Shown here one piece after another: positions 51,550 through 63,000 of a stretch of DNA of 64,000 nt. Position 1 is the stretch's first letter; every line of letters begins with the position of its first letter. The notes under the pieces are model-generated. The model saw only the letters and a list, made by a program, of their open reading frames with translations, did no database searches and was not told the DNA's origin. The position numbers and the translations under genes are program-made. The stretch is from Phytophthora sp. 'mugwort' (lineage: Eukaryota > Oomycota > Peronosporomycetes > Peronosporales > Peronosporaceae), in contig JAUCEF010000009.1 of NCBI GenBank assembly GCA_033558025.1, positions 682,001-746,000 on the forward strand. Direction: 5' to 3'.

Positions 51550-52680
51550 CAGGCGGTGTTTGCAGCCACCGCGGACCAGCTTCAGCAATGTCAGCTGTGT
51601 CTGGTCAATATTGACGGCCATCGTATACGCTACCGTCTGCTGGAGTGTGTTCGAAACTGTGACGGAAGCGTCTGGCGTCTGTATCGCGTGGATCAAGACG
51701 CTATCGTGTACGACCACATAGAGGTTAACTGTGTATCTCACGCGACGATCGACCAGACGGTGTTCAACCGGATGACGCTACAGATGAAGTGGCAACCGGG
51801 ACCACACCCTGAGAGACATAATCAACCAGGCCCACCTGACAGAGATCACGATTCCTTCGTCTATGTTAAGTCCCAGAACAGCATATCACCACAAGAAGGT
51901 TCTTCCGATGGCTATAGCTCTCGTGTCCCAGATGCATGAGACAGTTTGCGCTCTGTGGTATCGTGAGGATCTTGTCTAAACGACCCGATGGACGAATTCG
52001 GCTTCTAGCGAACGGGAACGGTTCCGAGACAAGAGGTTCTTGATCGATGTTACGTCAAAACGGCAAGTTTGCGGCTTTATCGAGCGGCCGAGATCCCATT
52101 CTACATCGACGCGAAGTAAAAGACCGACCAGTCAGGGTACCTATGGTTGTCTGCGGCACTTCTTACGCGAGCATCTCCATGCACGTCGCAGCCGTTTCCG
52201 TTACATCTCACTTGGGACAGAAGCAGTACGCCTCGATCGTCTCCAGCTTGTTTGCCGTCTATCATCAGCTCGTCACGGTGGACCAGCTCAACATGCGCTA
52301 CGTCATGGAGACGCCATCGACGCCCAATTCAACGATTCGTGGAAGTAGTTATTCCCAACAGCTCCAACGCAACGTACCGCGTGTGGCCCTTCCATTTGAC
52401 GCTCAACGTCAAGAAGATGCTCAAGCAACTGTCAGAGCCGGATCGAAGTGTCGCCTACAAGCGCATCTATCGAATTTACCACGCCCGAAACCAGTGCGAC
52501 GCTGAAGCCGATTTGTAGATGTTTGTGCACGTGGTCTGCTTGCCCGACGCTGAAGGCATTCTGCAATACTTCAAGCACGAGCGGCTTCAGTCCCGCTTCT
52601 ATCACTATCAGTGTTACCATTAGCCACGCCAATGCAACCACCCCTTGGACATTATACAAGGCTTTCAAGCGTGATTCACG
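51550..52680 (+). pseudogene. Decayed coding remnants of unknown identity
   Basis: Protein-like stretches alternate between plus-strand frames: CQLCLVNIDGHRIRYRLLE and VWRLYRVDQDAIVYDH (about 51595-51720), ASISMHVAAVSVTSHLGQK (about 52170-52225), TYRVWPFHLTLNVKKMLKQL and DRSVAYKRIYRIYHA (about 52370-52485), then FVHVVCLPDAEGILQYFKH (about 52520-52580). Stops and shifts interrupt them. No family is recognised. They lie directly beyond the polymerase relic and could belong to the same viral insertion, or to a separate transposon. Confidence 0.4.
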
Positions 52681-53829
52681 CTCCATCAATTGCTCCCGTT
52701 GATTTCGCTATTGTTGAAGATGCAACAGTTGTGCAAGGCGACCGTGTCTCATGACATTAAGGAATACTGTGTGCTCACACAAGGCATCTCAAGTATCTTC
52801 GAAAGGCCAGTCTCCTGAATCACATGCGCGTGCAACGTACGAGGCTCGGTTCCATCGCGGACAACAATGCCCTTAAGACGTACGTCATCATCGAGTAGGT
52901 CGGTTCCCAGAACCTTTATTCACGTACACGTTGCTGAAGCCCTTGGCGAGCTGACCGGTATGCCTTTTCGCCGCCTTGAACAGCCCGTCCTCCGTGAGCT
53001 GGTATCGTTCCTTGTTCAGCGCGTCGATCTCAACACGTTCATGCCTAGGATGTCCACCACAAGTAGCTCCGGAACGTCGTTATCGAATTCGGGGCAGAAG
53101 GTGATCCGCCGAGCGAAATGGCTGGTAAGGTCGTTGCCAAAGTAGTACTACAGGTCGATCTTCAAGCCTTCGTACTTCGCGCGCTGCGCCAACTCCATGC
53201 AATCTCCAATGGTGTTCTTCTTATGGCGGCCCTGAATGTCGTACGTCCACGTGTAGTACCGACAGATCACATACTTAGAGCGCACATTCGGTTCGAGGAT
53301 CTTTGGGTAGATGAGCGCACACTATCGAGCCATCATTGCAGCGCGGAGATGTTCTTCTTATCAGTGCGGTGTACCTTGGTCTTGGCGAACCGCGTCAATT
53401 GGTCACTCCGTGTTGAACACGCGCTTAATCGTTTCCTTCACTACGTCAGTGATTCCGCGAGTGTTGGTAATGCCCATGAATGTGCGCAGCACCTCGTTAT
53501 TATCCTTCGAGGACCCGCGCTTCACCACCTCCGAGCCCGCGCTGGAATAGATTATGCGGTAGAAGTCCACGTTGTCCTCGTGCGCGAAACTGTAATACTG
53601 CTTCTTGCTGAGAAAGGACACAGGGTACAGCAGTTCTTCGTAGGCCATTTTCAGGAACTTGAGCTGTTGTCCTTGTGCAGGTGCTCGTTCACCAATCCCT
53701 TGGCGATATCGATATGATCAAACGTCCTGCTTACAAGCCGTATGTTGTATTCGATCTTGTTGCACTTACCTGTAAAGTAAACTATTAGAGAAAGTGCTCG
53801 CGCGCGCACGACACATACAGAGAATCCGT

Positions 53830-54290
53830 GTTGTGCACAACAATCCGCCCCACACCGGCAGCAAAGTGGTGCGACTCCGTCTCCAGGTCGTACACGTAGC
53901 GGAAGCGCACTACCAGTCCTCGATGGAGTGAATAGCTAACGCATCCATCGTCGAGGTATCCTGGTCAGCAATGTCGATGCAGTACGCCAGGCGGTACTCC
54001 GGCCGAAATGAGAGACGTGCATCGAGGCCCAGATCGGTCAACACCATAAACAGGCCCTGCGCAGCTTGTTGTTCGTGCACTGTCATCGACTTGATGTTTG
54101 GATCTCCGACCGACGACGCCAGGAAGCCCAGCATCAACGACTGCATAGTGCTGCTATCGCCGAACAGAATGTTTCGCGGAACCTTCTTCTCGTTCCTGGA
54201 TGTGTAGATCTCTCTCCTTCAGTCGATGGCTAAGTCCGCAACGCATCCCGTGGCGACCGCCCTGGTTTCGTCGCGGGCATTCACCATCCG
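53830..54290 (-). other. C-terminal intein segment (decayed)
   Basis: This is the protein-splicing element inside the polymerase relic. Features seen: a Hint-fold C-terminal block (VYDLETE..HHF....G), the penultimate His and terminal Asn (HN), and the +1 extein Thr. A region with helical, homing-endonuclease-like spacing precedes it (FLASSVGDPNIKSM, LTDLGLDARLSF). A stop codon occurs near 54215 and a frameshift near 53910. The N-terminal splicing block (starting Cys/Ser) was not found; it would lie beyond the copia insertion at 59048 and higher, where no intein-like frame is visible. Confidence 0.8.
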
Positions 54291-54295
54291 AAGTT
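54291..54295. repeat. Target-site duplication AAGTT, left copy
   Basis: AAGTT directly precedes the 5' LTR; an identical AAGTT directly follows the 3' LTR at 59043-59047. Five-base duplications are typical of copia integration. Confidence 0.9.
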
Positions 54296-54644
54296 TATTG
54301 ACGGTTACCGGTTTGGTATCAGTTATTAGCCATGAACCGGTTAACCCGAACCGGTCCAATCCGAACCCACGTTGATTATGGGATTACGGTAAGTTGTTTA
54401 CGCCACCGATGATTAGACGAGTAGGATGACTGGACGAACACCGGTGAGTGATGGTTGATTAGATGCACTAGGTGATAGGACGCAGGGTCGCGTGTCTATA
54501 ACAGTAGGGTGTAAGCTCCAACAATTCAATCACTTTCGAATCTTCATTCTACCCCTCAAGTGCCTTCGCTCCGGTCCCGCCATCTGCGACGTCCCTCCCT
54601 CCGCTTCGTACAAGCTTCGTGTCCAAGATCCATACCTTTCATCA
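54296..54644 (+). repeat. Copia 5' LTR
   Basis: Starts TATTGACGGTTACCGG and ends CCTTTCATCA. It contains the internal inverted motif AACCGGTTAACCCGAACCGG. Differences from the 3' LTR: CCATGAACC against CCGTGAACC, TATGGGATT against TATGGTGATT, GATGACTGG against GATGATTGG, GCCATCTG against GCCGTCTG. Confidence 0.95.
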
Positions 54645-54660
54645 GGTTATGAGCCCAAGC
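54645..54660 (+). promoter_or_regulatory. Primer-binding site, complementary to the tRNA-Met anticodon arm
   Basis: GGTTATGAGCCCA directly follows the 5' LTR. Its complement GGGCTCATAACC is the anticodon stem-loop of a methionine tRNA (anticodon CAT), not the 3' end. This fits the half-tRNA priming known for copia-type elements, which use a cleaved initiator tRNA. Confidence 0.75.
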
Positions 54661-54663
54661 ACC

Positions 54664-55164
54664 ATGTCCTCTGCCCAAGACGCCTCGACCAAGGTCTCCA
54701 TTGACAAGTTCAACGGGGACAACTACGCGACGTGGAACCGCTACATGCGTGGCGTGTTCCTGACCAAGTCGACGTGGCATGTCGTGAACCGTGAGACGAC
54801 GCCAAGCTACACGGACTCGCGGGCCAAGGACGACTACGTCAAGTTGAGCAACATCGCTTTCGGACTGATGCTGCTCCACATGGACGCGGACTACCACCAT
54901 GTGGTCGACGACTGCGAGGAAGCGTGGGTTGCCTGGTCGCGCCTGAAGACGCTGTACGGTGGTTCGCAGAAGGCTGGACGCATCTACCTGAAGCGCCAAC
55001 TCTTCAGCATGGAGATGTCGGAAGGCGGCAATGTGTTGCATCATCGCAACGAGGTCCTCAACATCAGCGCCAAGCTCAGTAGCATCGGTGCCAAGATGGA
55101 GGACGAGGACGTGGCGATCTGGTGTTGCGCAGCCTCCCCAAGAGCTACGAGAACGTCGTGCTGA
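54664..55164 (+). CDS. gag: Copia gag, N-terminal part
   Basis: From ATG 54664: [18 protein letters not shown] is the usual start of the gag domain (UBN2-like), followed by [19 protein letters not shown] and the [15 protein letters not shown] segment. Just after MEDEDVAIW the frame leaves gag homology (stop at 55162-55164), while the continuation [16 protein letters not shown] is in the overlapping frame of the pol ORF that begins at 55122. Bringing the two together needs a -1 shift. No slippery heptamer is evident there, so a single-base deletion near 55118 is likelier than programmed frameshifting. Confidence 0.9.
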   Translation: MSSAQDASTKVSIDKFNGDNYATWNRYMRGVFLTKSTWHVVNRETTPSYTDSRAKDDYVKLSNIAFGLMLLHMDADYHHVVDDCEEAWVAWSRLKTLYGGSQKAGRIYLKRQLFSMEMSEGGNVLHHRNEVLNISAKLSSIGAKMEDEDVAIWCCAASPRATRTSC

Positions 55165-58100
55165 ACTTGGAGATGAGCCGCGCTGAACAGCGGTCGCAAG
55201 ACGTCGTGAAGGTGCTCACGAACGAGCACATCAAGAGACAAGGCGAGAAGACGGCGACGGTGAAGACGGAGAACGCGGCCAAGGCGTTCAACACCGACCG
55301 AGAGTCTCGCCAGTGTACGTACTGCGGAAAAGTGGGGCACACGATTGACAAGTGCTGGACCAAGCAGAAGGCCGAGAACCGAGGGCCGAGACGCGGCGGC
55401 AACGGCCGTGGACCCGGGGCCAACAACATCCAGTGGAGAAACGACAGCAACGGCTACGACTACGACTACGATCGAGTAGCGTTCGCGGTTTCACTGGAAT
55501 GTGGGGTTTCGACGGGAAAGAATGTGTCCGGGATGTGGGCGGTCGACAGCGGCGCAACGCACCACATCTGCAACGACAAGACCAAGTTCGTCCATTTGAT
55601 TGAGCGGAACGAAGGCGAACTTTCGGTGGCCGACGGCAACAAGGCGGCCATCATGGGTGTGGGGACCATCGTGGAACAAGTGGTTCTGCCCAATGGCGAC
55701 GAGCGCGAGATCGAAATCAAGAACGCGCTGTACGTGCCAAGCATGAGCAAGAATCTGCTTTCGGTACCGCAGATCAACAAAAGTGACAAGTTTCAAGTGG
55801 TGTTCGACGGCACCAAGATGCAGATTGCGCACAAAGGCTCCAAGCAAGTGGTGGCGATGGCAAACCTCATGGATGGACTCTACTGGCTTCAGACGCCTCA
55901 GCGATCGGCGAATGCGGCGACGAGTGGCAAGACTGTCGACCTGCACGCGCGCATGGGTCACGCTCCGGTTGAGGTGCTTCGCAAGATGGTCGACAACCAC
56001 ATGATCAAGGACGCGAAGGCACCTTTCAAGTCGAGCGGACCAAGTCTGTGTCGTGGTTGCCAGCAAGGTAAAATGGTCCAAAAACCATTCCCAAGCAACC
56101 GTGACAAGCGTCGCTACGACACATTTGAGCTGCTCCACTTCGACATCTGCGGACCCATGGAGGAAAACTCGCTTGGCGGCAGCAAGTACCTGCTACTGAT
56201 CGTGGACGAAGCCAGTGGATGCATGAAGGGTTTCTGCCTGCGTGCCAAGTCGGAGAGCGAAGACTGCATCAAGACGTACATCATGAAGGTGCAGAAGCAG
56301 TTCGGCAAGAAGGTCAAGTTTGTGCGGCACGACGGAGCTCGTGAGTTTGCGACCAACTCGCTCAACGACTTCTACGAAGACGAAGGCATCGAGCAGCAAA
56401 CCACGGTTCCGTACGCGCACCAGACGACCGGCACGGCAGAGCGCGCTATCCGAACTATCGTCACGATCGGCCGCAGCATGCTGCATCACGCTAAGCTGGA
56501 CAAGTGTTTCTGGGCTGAGGCGGCCATGACTGCCATCTACGTGAAGAATCGTCTGCCGTCACCCAAGATCGAGCACAAGACTCCGTTCGAGATCGTTTAC
56601 AACTCCAAGCCGAGTGTGAAGCACATGCGTGTGTTCGGCTGTCGGACGTACATTCTGACTCCGAAGGAGAAGCGGCTCAAGTGGGATCCCAAGGCTCGCG
56701 CTGGACTGTTCCTGGGTTATGAAGAAGTGTCCAAGGCGTATCGACTTTATGACATCGAGGCGGGGCAGGTGGTTATCAGTCGCGATGTCAACTTCGATGA
56801 GTCGACCTTTGGATGTTCACCGACGATTTCCGATGAAGATGTCGACGACCTGGACTTCGACTCGCTCGACATCGACAATGATGGTTTCCGCCAGACGGAG
56901 TACACGCAGGCAGGGAAGCGCAAGAGCCGCCCGAGTGACGAAGATGAAGCTGCCAGAAAACCGCGAGCTGTGCGTCATCGACCTGGACTGGAAGAAGCAA
57001 GTGCGCCGAACTACTCCCCTCCGCACCGAGCAGACGCAGACGAAGAAGAAAAGTCTGGATACCAAGATGAAGAATCGACTCCACCAGTTTTTTGGCGTGC
57101 AAGTGCCAATGCCGTCGAAGCAGGCGATCTATCGGAGCCGACGACATTCCAAGAAGCGGTGAACGGCCCCGACCAAGTGCACTGGCGCAAGGCGATTCGT
57201 GCTGAGCTCGAATCGATGCGACTTCGTGGTGTGTTTCGTGCTGCCAAGTTGCCTAACGGACAACGCGCCATCGGCACCAAGTGGGTGTTCAAGATCAAGC
57301 GCAAAGCGGACGGATCGATCGAGAAGTACAAGGCGCGCCTCGTGGCCAAGGGGTTCAAGCAGAAGTACGGCATCGACTACACCGAGACGTTCTCGCCCGT
57401 GGTCAAGTACGTGACGCTGCGCATGATCATCGCGATTGCCAAGTATTTTGGCTGGCCCCTCGACCAACTCGACGTGGTGACAGCTTTCCTGTACGGGATA
57501 ATGAAAGAACTGGTGTTCTGCGCGGTCCCCGAAGGTGTTGATCTCGACGGTGTCTTCGACTGCCTGGAATTGGTGAAGGCGATCTACGGTCTCAAGCAAG
57601 CTTCGCGCGTGTGGAACGAGACCTTCGACGAGTTCGTGTGCTCCATCGGCTTTCAAGTATCGGCGTTCGACCCGTGCCTCTACATCAAGATCGTTGACGG
57701 TCACTGCGTGCTAGTGCTGGTCTACGTGGATGACGTGCTGATTACCGGAAGTTCACCCGAACTGATCTCACGCACGAAGACCGACCTCAAGACACGCTTC
57801 GAGATGACCGACAGCGGCAAGTGCGCGTTCGTTCTTGGGATCGAATTGGTGGACGGCCCGGACGGCAGCGTGACGATGTGTCAGCGCCGCTATGTGGATG
57901 ACATTCTCAAGCGTTTTGGTATGGACGAGTGCAAGGCCGTGGTGAGTCCCGTCGACATAAGCACTCGACTGATTTCAAGTGACGCAGCGACCAAGGTGAA
58001 CGCTCCGTTTCGCGAAGCTGTTGGTGCTCTGATGCACTTGATGACTGCCACGCGCCCGGACATCGCGTACGCCGTTGGCTATGCGTCGCGCTTCATGGAG

Positions 58101-58685
58101 AACCCTCAAGAAGAACACTGGGTTGCGGTCAAGCGTATCTTTCGCTACCTGCAAGGCACCAAGACGCATGGGATCTGCTTCAAGCCGGGTGACAACATCG
58201 ACTTTCGCGGGTACTCGGACGCGGACTGGGCTGGCGACCTCGCGGACCGCAAGTCGACTTCCGGCTACACGTTCATGCTAATGGGTGCACCAGTGAGCTG
58301 GGGAAGCAAGAAGCAGTCAAGTGTTTCGCTGTCTACGAGTGAGGCGGAGTACATCGCACTCAGTCTGGCGATCCAAGAGGGCAAGTGGATTCATCGCCTG
58401 CTGCGCGAGATTCTGGCGGCCGCTAATGAGACTGGACCCGAGCTCATGATCCGCGAAGACAACCAGTCGTGCATCAAGTTGACGAAGAACCCAGTAAACC
58501 ACGGTCGCGCCAAGCACATCGACATCAAGTACCACCACATCCGCGATGAAGTGAAGCGCGGTGAAGTCAAGCTCGAGTACTGCGAGACTTCTGTGATGCT
58601 AGCGGACATCATGACGAAGGCTCTCGCGGGACCACGCCATACGGATCTGACGGCGGCTCTCGGCATTCGTGGGACTTCGCATTGA
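55122..58685 (+). CDS. pol: Copia gag C-terminus and pol (protease, integrase, reverse transcriptase, RNase H), 1187 codons
   Basis: Uninterrupted. It begins at a GTG inside the gag overlap, so it has no independent start. Order of domains: gag tail; CCHC knuckle [14 protein letters not shown] (about residue 65); protease active site [12 protein letters not shown] (about 140); GAG-pre-integrase [17 protein letters not shown] and CRGCQQGKM (about 270-320); integrase core with FDICGPM, DGAREF and [13 protein letters not shown]; reverse transcriptase with [19 protein letters not shown] and the catalytic YVDD in [13 protein letters not shown] (about 870); RNase H with [19 protein letters not shown] and ADIMTKAL. 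All catalytic residues I can check are present, so the protein could be active if expressed through the gag junction. Strand-opposite frames over it are shadows. Confidence 0.97.
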   Translation: MLRSLPKSYENVVLNLEMSRAEQRSQDVVKVLTNEHIKRQGEKTATVKTENAAKAFNTDRESRQCTYCGKVGHTIDKCWTKQKAENRGPRRGGNGRGPGANNIQWRNDSNGYDYDYDRVAFAVSLECGVSTGKNVSGMWAVDSGATHHICNDKTKFVHLIERNEGELSVADGNKAAIMGVGTIVEQVVLPNGDEREIEIKNALYVPSMSKNLLSVPQINKSDKFQVVFDGTKMQIAHKGSKQVVAMANLMDGLYWLQTPQRSANAATSGKTVDLHARMGHAPVEVLRKMVDNHMIKDAKAPFKSSGPSLCRGCQQGKMVQKPFPSNRDKRRYDTFELLHFDICGPMEENSLGGSKYLLLIVDEASGCMKGFCLRAKSESEDCIKTYIMKVQKQFGKKVKFVRHDGAREFATNSLNDFYEDEGIEQQTTVPYAHQTTGTAERAIRTIVTIGRSMLHHAKLDKCFWAEAAMTAIYVKNRLPSPKIEHKTPFEIVYNSKPSVKHMRVFGCRTYILTPKEKRLKWDPKARAGLFLGYEEVSKAYRLYDIEAGQVVISRDVNFDESTFGCSPTISDEDVDDLDFDSLDIDNDGFRQTEYTQAGKRKSRPSDEDEAARKPRAVRHRPGLEEASAPNYSPPHRADADEEEKSGYQDEESTPPVFWRASANAVEAGDLSEPTTFQEAVNGPDQVHWRKAIRAELESMRLRGVFRAAKLPNGQRAIGTKWVFKIKRKADGSIEKYKARLVAKGFKQKYGIDYTETFSPVVKYVTLRMIIAIAKYFGWPLDQLDVVTAFLYGIMKELVFCAVPEGVDLDGVFDCLELVKAIYGLKQASRVWNETFDEFVCSIGFQVSAFDPCLYIKIVDGHCVLVLVYVDDVLITGSSPELISRTKTDLKTRFEMTDSGKCAFVLGIELVDGPDGSVTMCQRRYVDDILKRFGMDECKAVVSPVDISTRLISSDAATKVNAPFREAVGALMHLMTATRPDIAYAVGYASRFMENPQEEHWVAVKRIFRYLQGTKTHGICFKPGDNIDFRGYSDADWAGDLADRKSTSGYTFMLMGAPVSWGSKKQSSVSLSTSEAEYIALSLAIQEGKWIHRLLREILAAANETGPELMIREDNQSCIKLTKNPVNHGRAKHIDIKYHHIRDEVKRGEVKLEYCETSVMLADIMTKALAGPRHTDLTAALGIRGTSH

Positions 58686-58692
58686 GGGGGCG

Positions 58693-59042
58693 TATTGACG
58701 GTTACCGGTTTGGTATCAGTTATTAGCCGTGAACCGGTTAACCCGAACCGGTCCAATCCGAACCCACGTTGATTATGGTGATTACGGTAAGTTGTTTACG
58801 CCACCGATGATTAGACGAGTAGGATGATTGGACGAACACCGGTGAGTGATGGTTGATTAGATGCACTAGGTGATAGGACGCAGGGTCGCGTGTCTATAAC
58901 AGTAGGGTGTAAGCTCCAACAATTCAATCACTTTCGAATCTTCATTCTACCCCTCAAGTGCCTTCGCTCCGGTCCCGCCGTCTGCGACGTCCCTCCCTCC
59001 GCTTCGTACAAGCTTCGTGTCCAAGATCCATACCTTTCATCA
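58693..59042 (+). repeat. Copia 3' LTR
   Basis: Preceded by a purine-rich tract GAGGGGG (58684-58690) that would prime plus-strand synthesis. Same ends as the 5' LTR and 99% identical to it. Followed by AAGTT at 59043-59047. Confidence 0.95.
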
Positions 59043-60057
59043 AAGTTGATAAAAAATAGGCGTCTTAATGACAATCAAGCAATTGACAAGATCGCATGTA
59101 AAAGTTAGTAAGGATTGCGGAACTGAGTTATATTTTTTGCACCATATGCAACAAGAACTTGTTGACGTTAACTCGGTGACATCAATTGAGCAACCATGGT
59201 AAAGCGACGTTAACAAAGGAACATTATCTTTGAGCAACGTAAGCAGTTCTCACTTGCAGCACTCTCCCAACAGCAACTCTCAGTATGGGCACGTAGGTAT
59301 GGTCGCTGGATTTCGTCGTCGTCAAACTGGATGATTGCTCGCTTGCACATCCACGTTCTTGTTCGATAAGATATTGTAGCTCTCTCTGGACAGCAACCAG
59401 CTTTCGACTGTACTCCGCCAGCCCCACGGCTTTTTCTTCGATGGATGATAGATTGTGAACGCGGGAGCGAGCAAGCACTCCCGCCAGCTGGGTGGCCAAC
59501 GATGGCAGCCCCCCCCCCCTAGTGCTCTAAGGATCTTGCAGTCTTTTATTTTGTTTCCCTTTGTCGAATGCTCCTCAAAGGAATAGGACAATTTACGGGT
59601 GAGTCCGACCCCAATTTTCCTTCAATTTCTATTGTCATATTTCAGAAATTCAGTAAAATTGATAACCGATATTCCGTTAGAACTAGTTTAGCGTCGGATA
59701 ATGTCCGTTGTTAGACATATGGATTATCAAAGCTGCAGGAATTCATTACCGAAATTATAATATTTAGTGCGAAATTAGGGATAGACCGAAAATATAACGA
59801 AACCACAAATGTTTTCTGTACATTTTACTTTCCTCCAAAGTAATATTATGGGGCATCCCTGCATGACAGCCTTATTGAACACGTGGAGAACCTCTGTGCG
59901 ATGCCGTGCTTTGAGGCGTGAGTCGGCTTCTGGATCGGACTCATCTAGCTTCCCCTAAAGCGCAGGCTGGAATGGTCAAGTGTGATAGGCAAAGTGTTTA
60001 TCTTGCGCTCCGAAACGTTTTCTCAATTCTACAAAAAAAATGTAATTATGGTTTATG
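59043..60057. other. Flank of the copia insertion; possible small minus-strand exon
   Basis: AT-rich DNA. A minus-strand frame at 59250-59499 reads ATQLAGVLARSRVHNLSSIEEKAV...AVQRELQYLIEQERG, helical and protein-like, and is followed by a good GTGAGA donor, so it may be one exon of a small unknown gene. A C11-12 tract lies at about 59508-59519. Nothing else is supported. Confidence 0.4.
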
Positions 60058-63000
60058 TCATTCGTTTCCGCGATGGACCGGATTTTCATTTCCATCAACT
60101 TCGTTTGCTCGGCCCCTTCCCAGCTTCTGAAGACGCAAGCGGTTTTCGAGCTGTTTAATCTTCCTCCGTAGAGACGCGAAGGTAAGTGCTACATCCTGTT
60201 CGCGCTGCAACGTGGTCATCTAGCAAGCAAAACATCGGTTAGTTGTGTAAGTTTTGAGCAAATTTTTAACGAATGCACGTACGATGTAAACTATGAGCGA
60301 GTTTCGAAGGAAGAAAATGGCCAACAAGAACGTGAATAAAAGCGCCCATGTCACGAAGTTGTTGCCAAGCACCAGCGAGTAAAATGCCGATGCAACTCCG
60401 GAAGCCCTGATGTTGTTTAAGAGAGGTGTGTATCCCTTTGTCACATCGACGAATGGTCCACAAGCGTATTCGCAGATGCAAAGAGGGTAGCCAACAGAGC
60501 ATTCCGGGCCATCTGTGAAATATGAGCTCTGAGCGTTGACACAGCAAAACAAGTGGTGAAAAAACGTTTTGAACAAATATAATCGAAAAAAGCAAAATTA
60601 GAGCGCACCGATGAGCGGATTGGGTCGATCGTACACAGCTTTTGAGTGGCATCGTAGCTGTTTGCAAGACATAGAATGTCGTCGTTGGAATCTTGAATAT
60701 CACATTGCTTCGGAAGACGCGAATTCAGCAAAAAGAAGTGGCTGAAGCAGAGGAAAATGAGCGCGGTACAGAGGTAAAACTTGATAAAGAAGCTGCCAGC
60801 GTCCTTGGCCCCCCACGGATCCGCAGGCTTTTTCTGCAAGTGCTGCATAAACATCACAAGCCATAAAGTAGCAAAAAGGGGTGAGTTGCGTTGTCGAAAC
60901 TGCTATACGTCGACTCGAATGCTGGTCGTACTATGAGGATAAACTTGTCGAATTTGAAGTTTGCTACATGCAGCAAAAGAGCTAACAGCGCTGTTGTTGG
61001 AGCGAGAGGTATTGCCACCAGCGCAATAGTACACGAATACAGCAACGCGACCATTTTTTGCGGGACGAGAAACTCCGACTTTGTCACCAAGATTTCGGTG
61101 ATGGGTACTACGACGAGCTCTTGAGAATGTTGCTCTACTTCTTCAATAGCAACAGGAGACGAGATTTGCGGTTTGTCCGGGTCGTTGTGACGTACCTCCG
61201 GTATCCCAGCATTTTCAGGTACGACCTTGGAGCTTTGTTTCATCTTCACCTGCTTGGCTAAGGCTCGTTTCTCGCGTTGACGCCGCCAAAAACTTCTCAG
61301 AAGCCTAACTACAACGCTAACTAATGGCGATAATATTGCCATAACTTTGCTCACACTGAAGTCAGTGACAACGAGTGTCAACAAACCTGCTGATGCCTGC
61401 TCTGCGCGGCAAGCATAAACTTCAGGTTTGAATTCAAGCATCACGTTTTTGCGGACAGTCGATCCCTCAAACGTGAAAAGATCCAGAAAACTCTGTGTTG
61501 AGGTGAGCAGCAGCGGGTCCAGTAGCAGAGCGAATGAGAACATTTGAATGAGCACGTTTAGGATCTTGGCCAGATACAATCGTGTCACCATGGCTTTGAT
61601 GGCGAAGCCCACGTCGTCCCATTTTTCGATCGAAGTCAGCATCGAAATTAGCCTTGGGAGAATAGCGTTGATCACAGTAACCACAGCAGGAACAATGCTG
61701 CTAGCGTAAGGTGCAAAAATTGTAGCCTTAGTTGCGATATCAAGCTGAAGCTGGGAAGACTGCGTTGTGAGCAGGATGATGAGGTACCAGCTCGCGGCTT
61801 GGATAGTCACGTAGAAGACGAAAGCTACGAAGCGCCTGGCGTACAAAATGTACTTTTGTTTACTGGTGGAATACTACACGTAAGAAGATGATATAACAAC
61901 TAGGAAGATTTGGCATCTGAAACAACGTACTTGGTTCTCGATTTGATGGTCTCAGCGCGCTTCTCCTCTTCCATGAAAAGTTTTACCTGTTCTGCGAGCG
62001 TTTTCTTCAAGTCGCTGACTTGCTGATAACATTTTTTCAATAATACAATAAGCTTACAACTGCAAATTTGATGGCGATACGATGCAAATTACGAGCTGTT
62101 CGCACATTTTGCGTAGTCAATGAAAAGTCCCATCCGTTTAGTAAAATCCTGCTGTACTTGGGCTGGAGACAGTTGTGTTAGAATTTCAAAGTTAGACTTG
62201 TGTACCAAGACACCTTGGATTTCTCACCTTCTCACTGGCATTTGCAACAGCTTGAACTGCCTTGGACATTCGATCCTCTGCTACCCACTTGCGAAGTGTG
62301 AAAAGTAGCAGTAGCACTTCCATCCAAATAATAGTCACCTGGTAGCATCGCAATCAACGTTTAACACTCTAGTTTGTAGCAAATACCACAGCAAAACAAA
62401 ATATCCGAACCGAGTACAGAAGTGCTTCATCTGGAAAATAGCCGGGGAGCTGAAGGATCGTTGGGATGACGCCCGAATACGCCATCCATTTTATGCTTGA
62501 CGGCTGGAATGATGACCAACTCAATACGAATAAGAGAATGCTAATAGAAACTCAGTTCACAAATGCTACCAACCTGATGAGAAAGGTACACAATATGCAG
62601 CACGAGGAACACGAAGCACGGGAGCGAAATGACCATAAAGGTCATAATAATCCAGCTGAAGAAACGGAAATACGATGCCACTGAGGATCCAAACTGCGCC
62701 TCGATCTGCCGAATGTCTGTTGTGAACGGATACAAGTGTCTCCGCAAGAACAATCGAAACTTTTTCCACTTTAAACGAATCCCTCTCACTGCGGCTAGAA
62801 TTGTGCCATCCCCCAAACCCGCCTCCAGCATCTCCTGCGCGTCAGCAGCTCCATTCAGTATTTGCCTCATGTCACGCTGCCGTTGATTCTCCATCATTCT
62901 TGATCGTCCTCCGACAGCCCCTCCCAGCCCAAGCTTATTTTGCATCATTGCACTGTTGCCCCCGCCGCTACCTGCAGCTCCTCGAAAGCGTAGAATTGTC

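Larger units (their letters stand above)
53040..54295 (-). pseudogene. Relic of a large-DNA-virus-type B-family DNA polymerase with an intein at motif C
   Basis: Read on the minus strand. 54285-53838 is intein-like: ATGCVADLAID, NEKKVPRNILFG, an endonuclease-like SMTVHEQQAAQGLFMVLTDL, then the C-terminal block [16 protein letters not shown] (53895-about 53848) ending VVHN. The Asn-Thr splice junction is at 53830/53829 and is followed by TDSLYVSC, the second half of polymerase motif C (YGDTDS). Downstream come NKIEYNIRLVSRTFDHIDI, KMAYEELLYPVSFLSKKQYY, GSEVVKRGSS and, near 53130-53270, KYVICRYYTWTYDIQG and AKYEGLKIDL, all in B-family order. Stops and frameshifts make it dead. The polymerase upstream of motif C is not present. 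The copia element is inserted at the 54295 side. Inteins at exactly this site are known from giant-virus polymerases. Confidence 0.85.
54296..59042 (+). mobile_element. Ty1/copia LTR retrotransposon, nearly intact
   Basis: LTRs at 54296-54644 and 58693-59042 (349 and 350 bp) enclose gag and pol in plus orientation with integrase before reverse transcriptase, the copia order. A 5-bp target duplication flanks it. The LTRs differ by three substitutions and one single-base insertion, so the insertion is recent. It lies inside the viral-polymerase relic, which must therefore be older. A single frame break separates gag from pol. Confidence 0.97.

Noticed and set aside
52867..53717. Plus-strand open frames of 92 and 199 codons
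   Set aside because: They are antisense to the recognisable polymerase segments on the minus strand and have no motifs of their own.
54556..57704. Long minus-strand frames over the copia element
   Set aside because: They are shadows of the gag-pol coding strand, a result of its GC-rich codon use.
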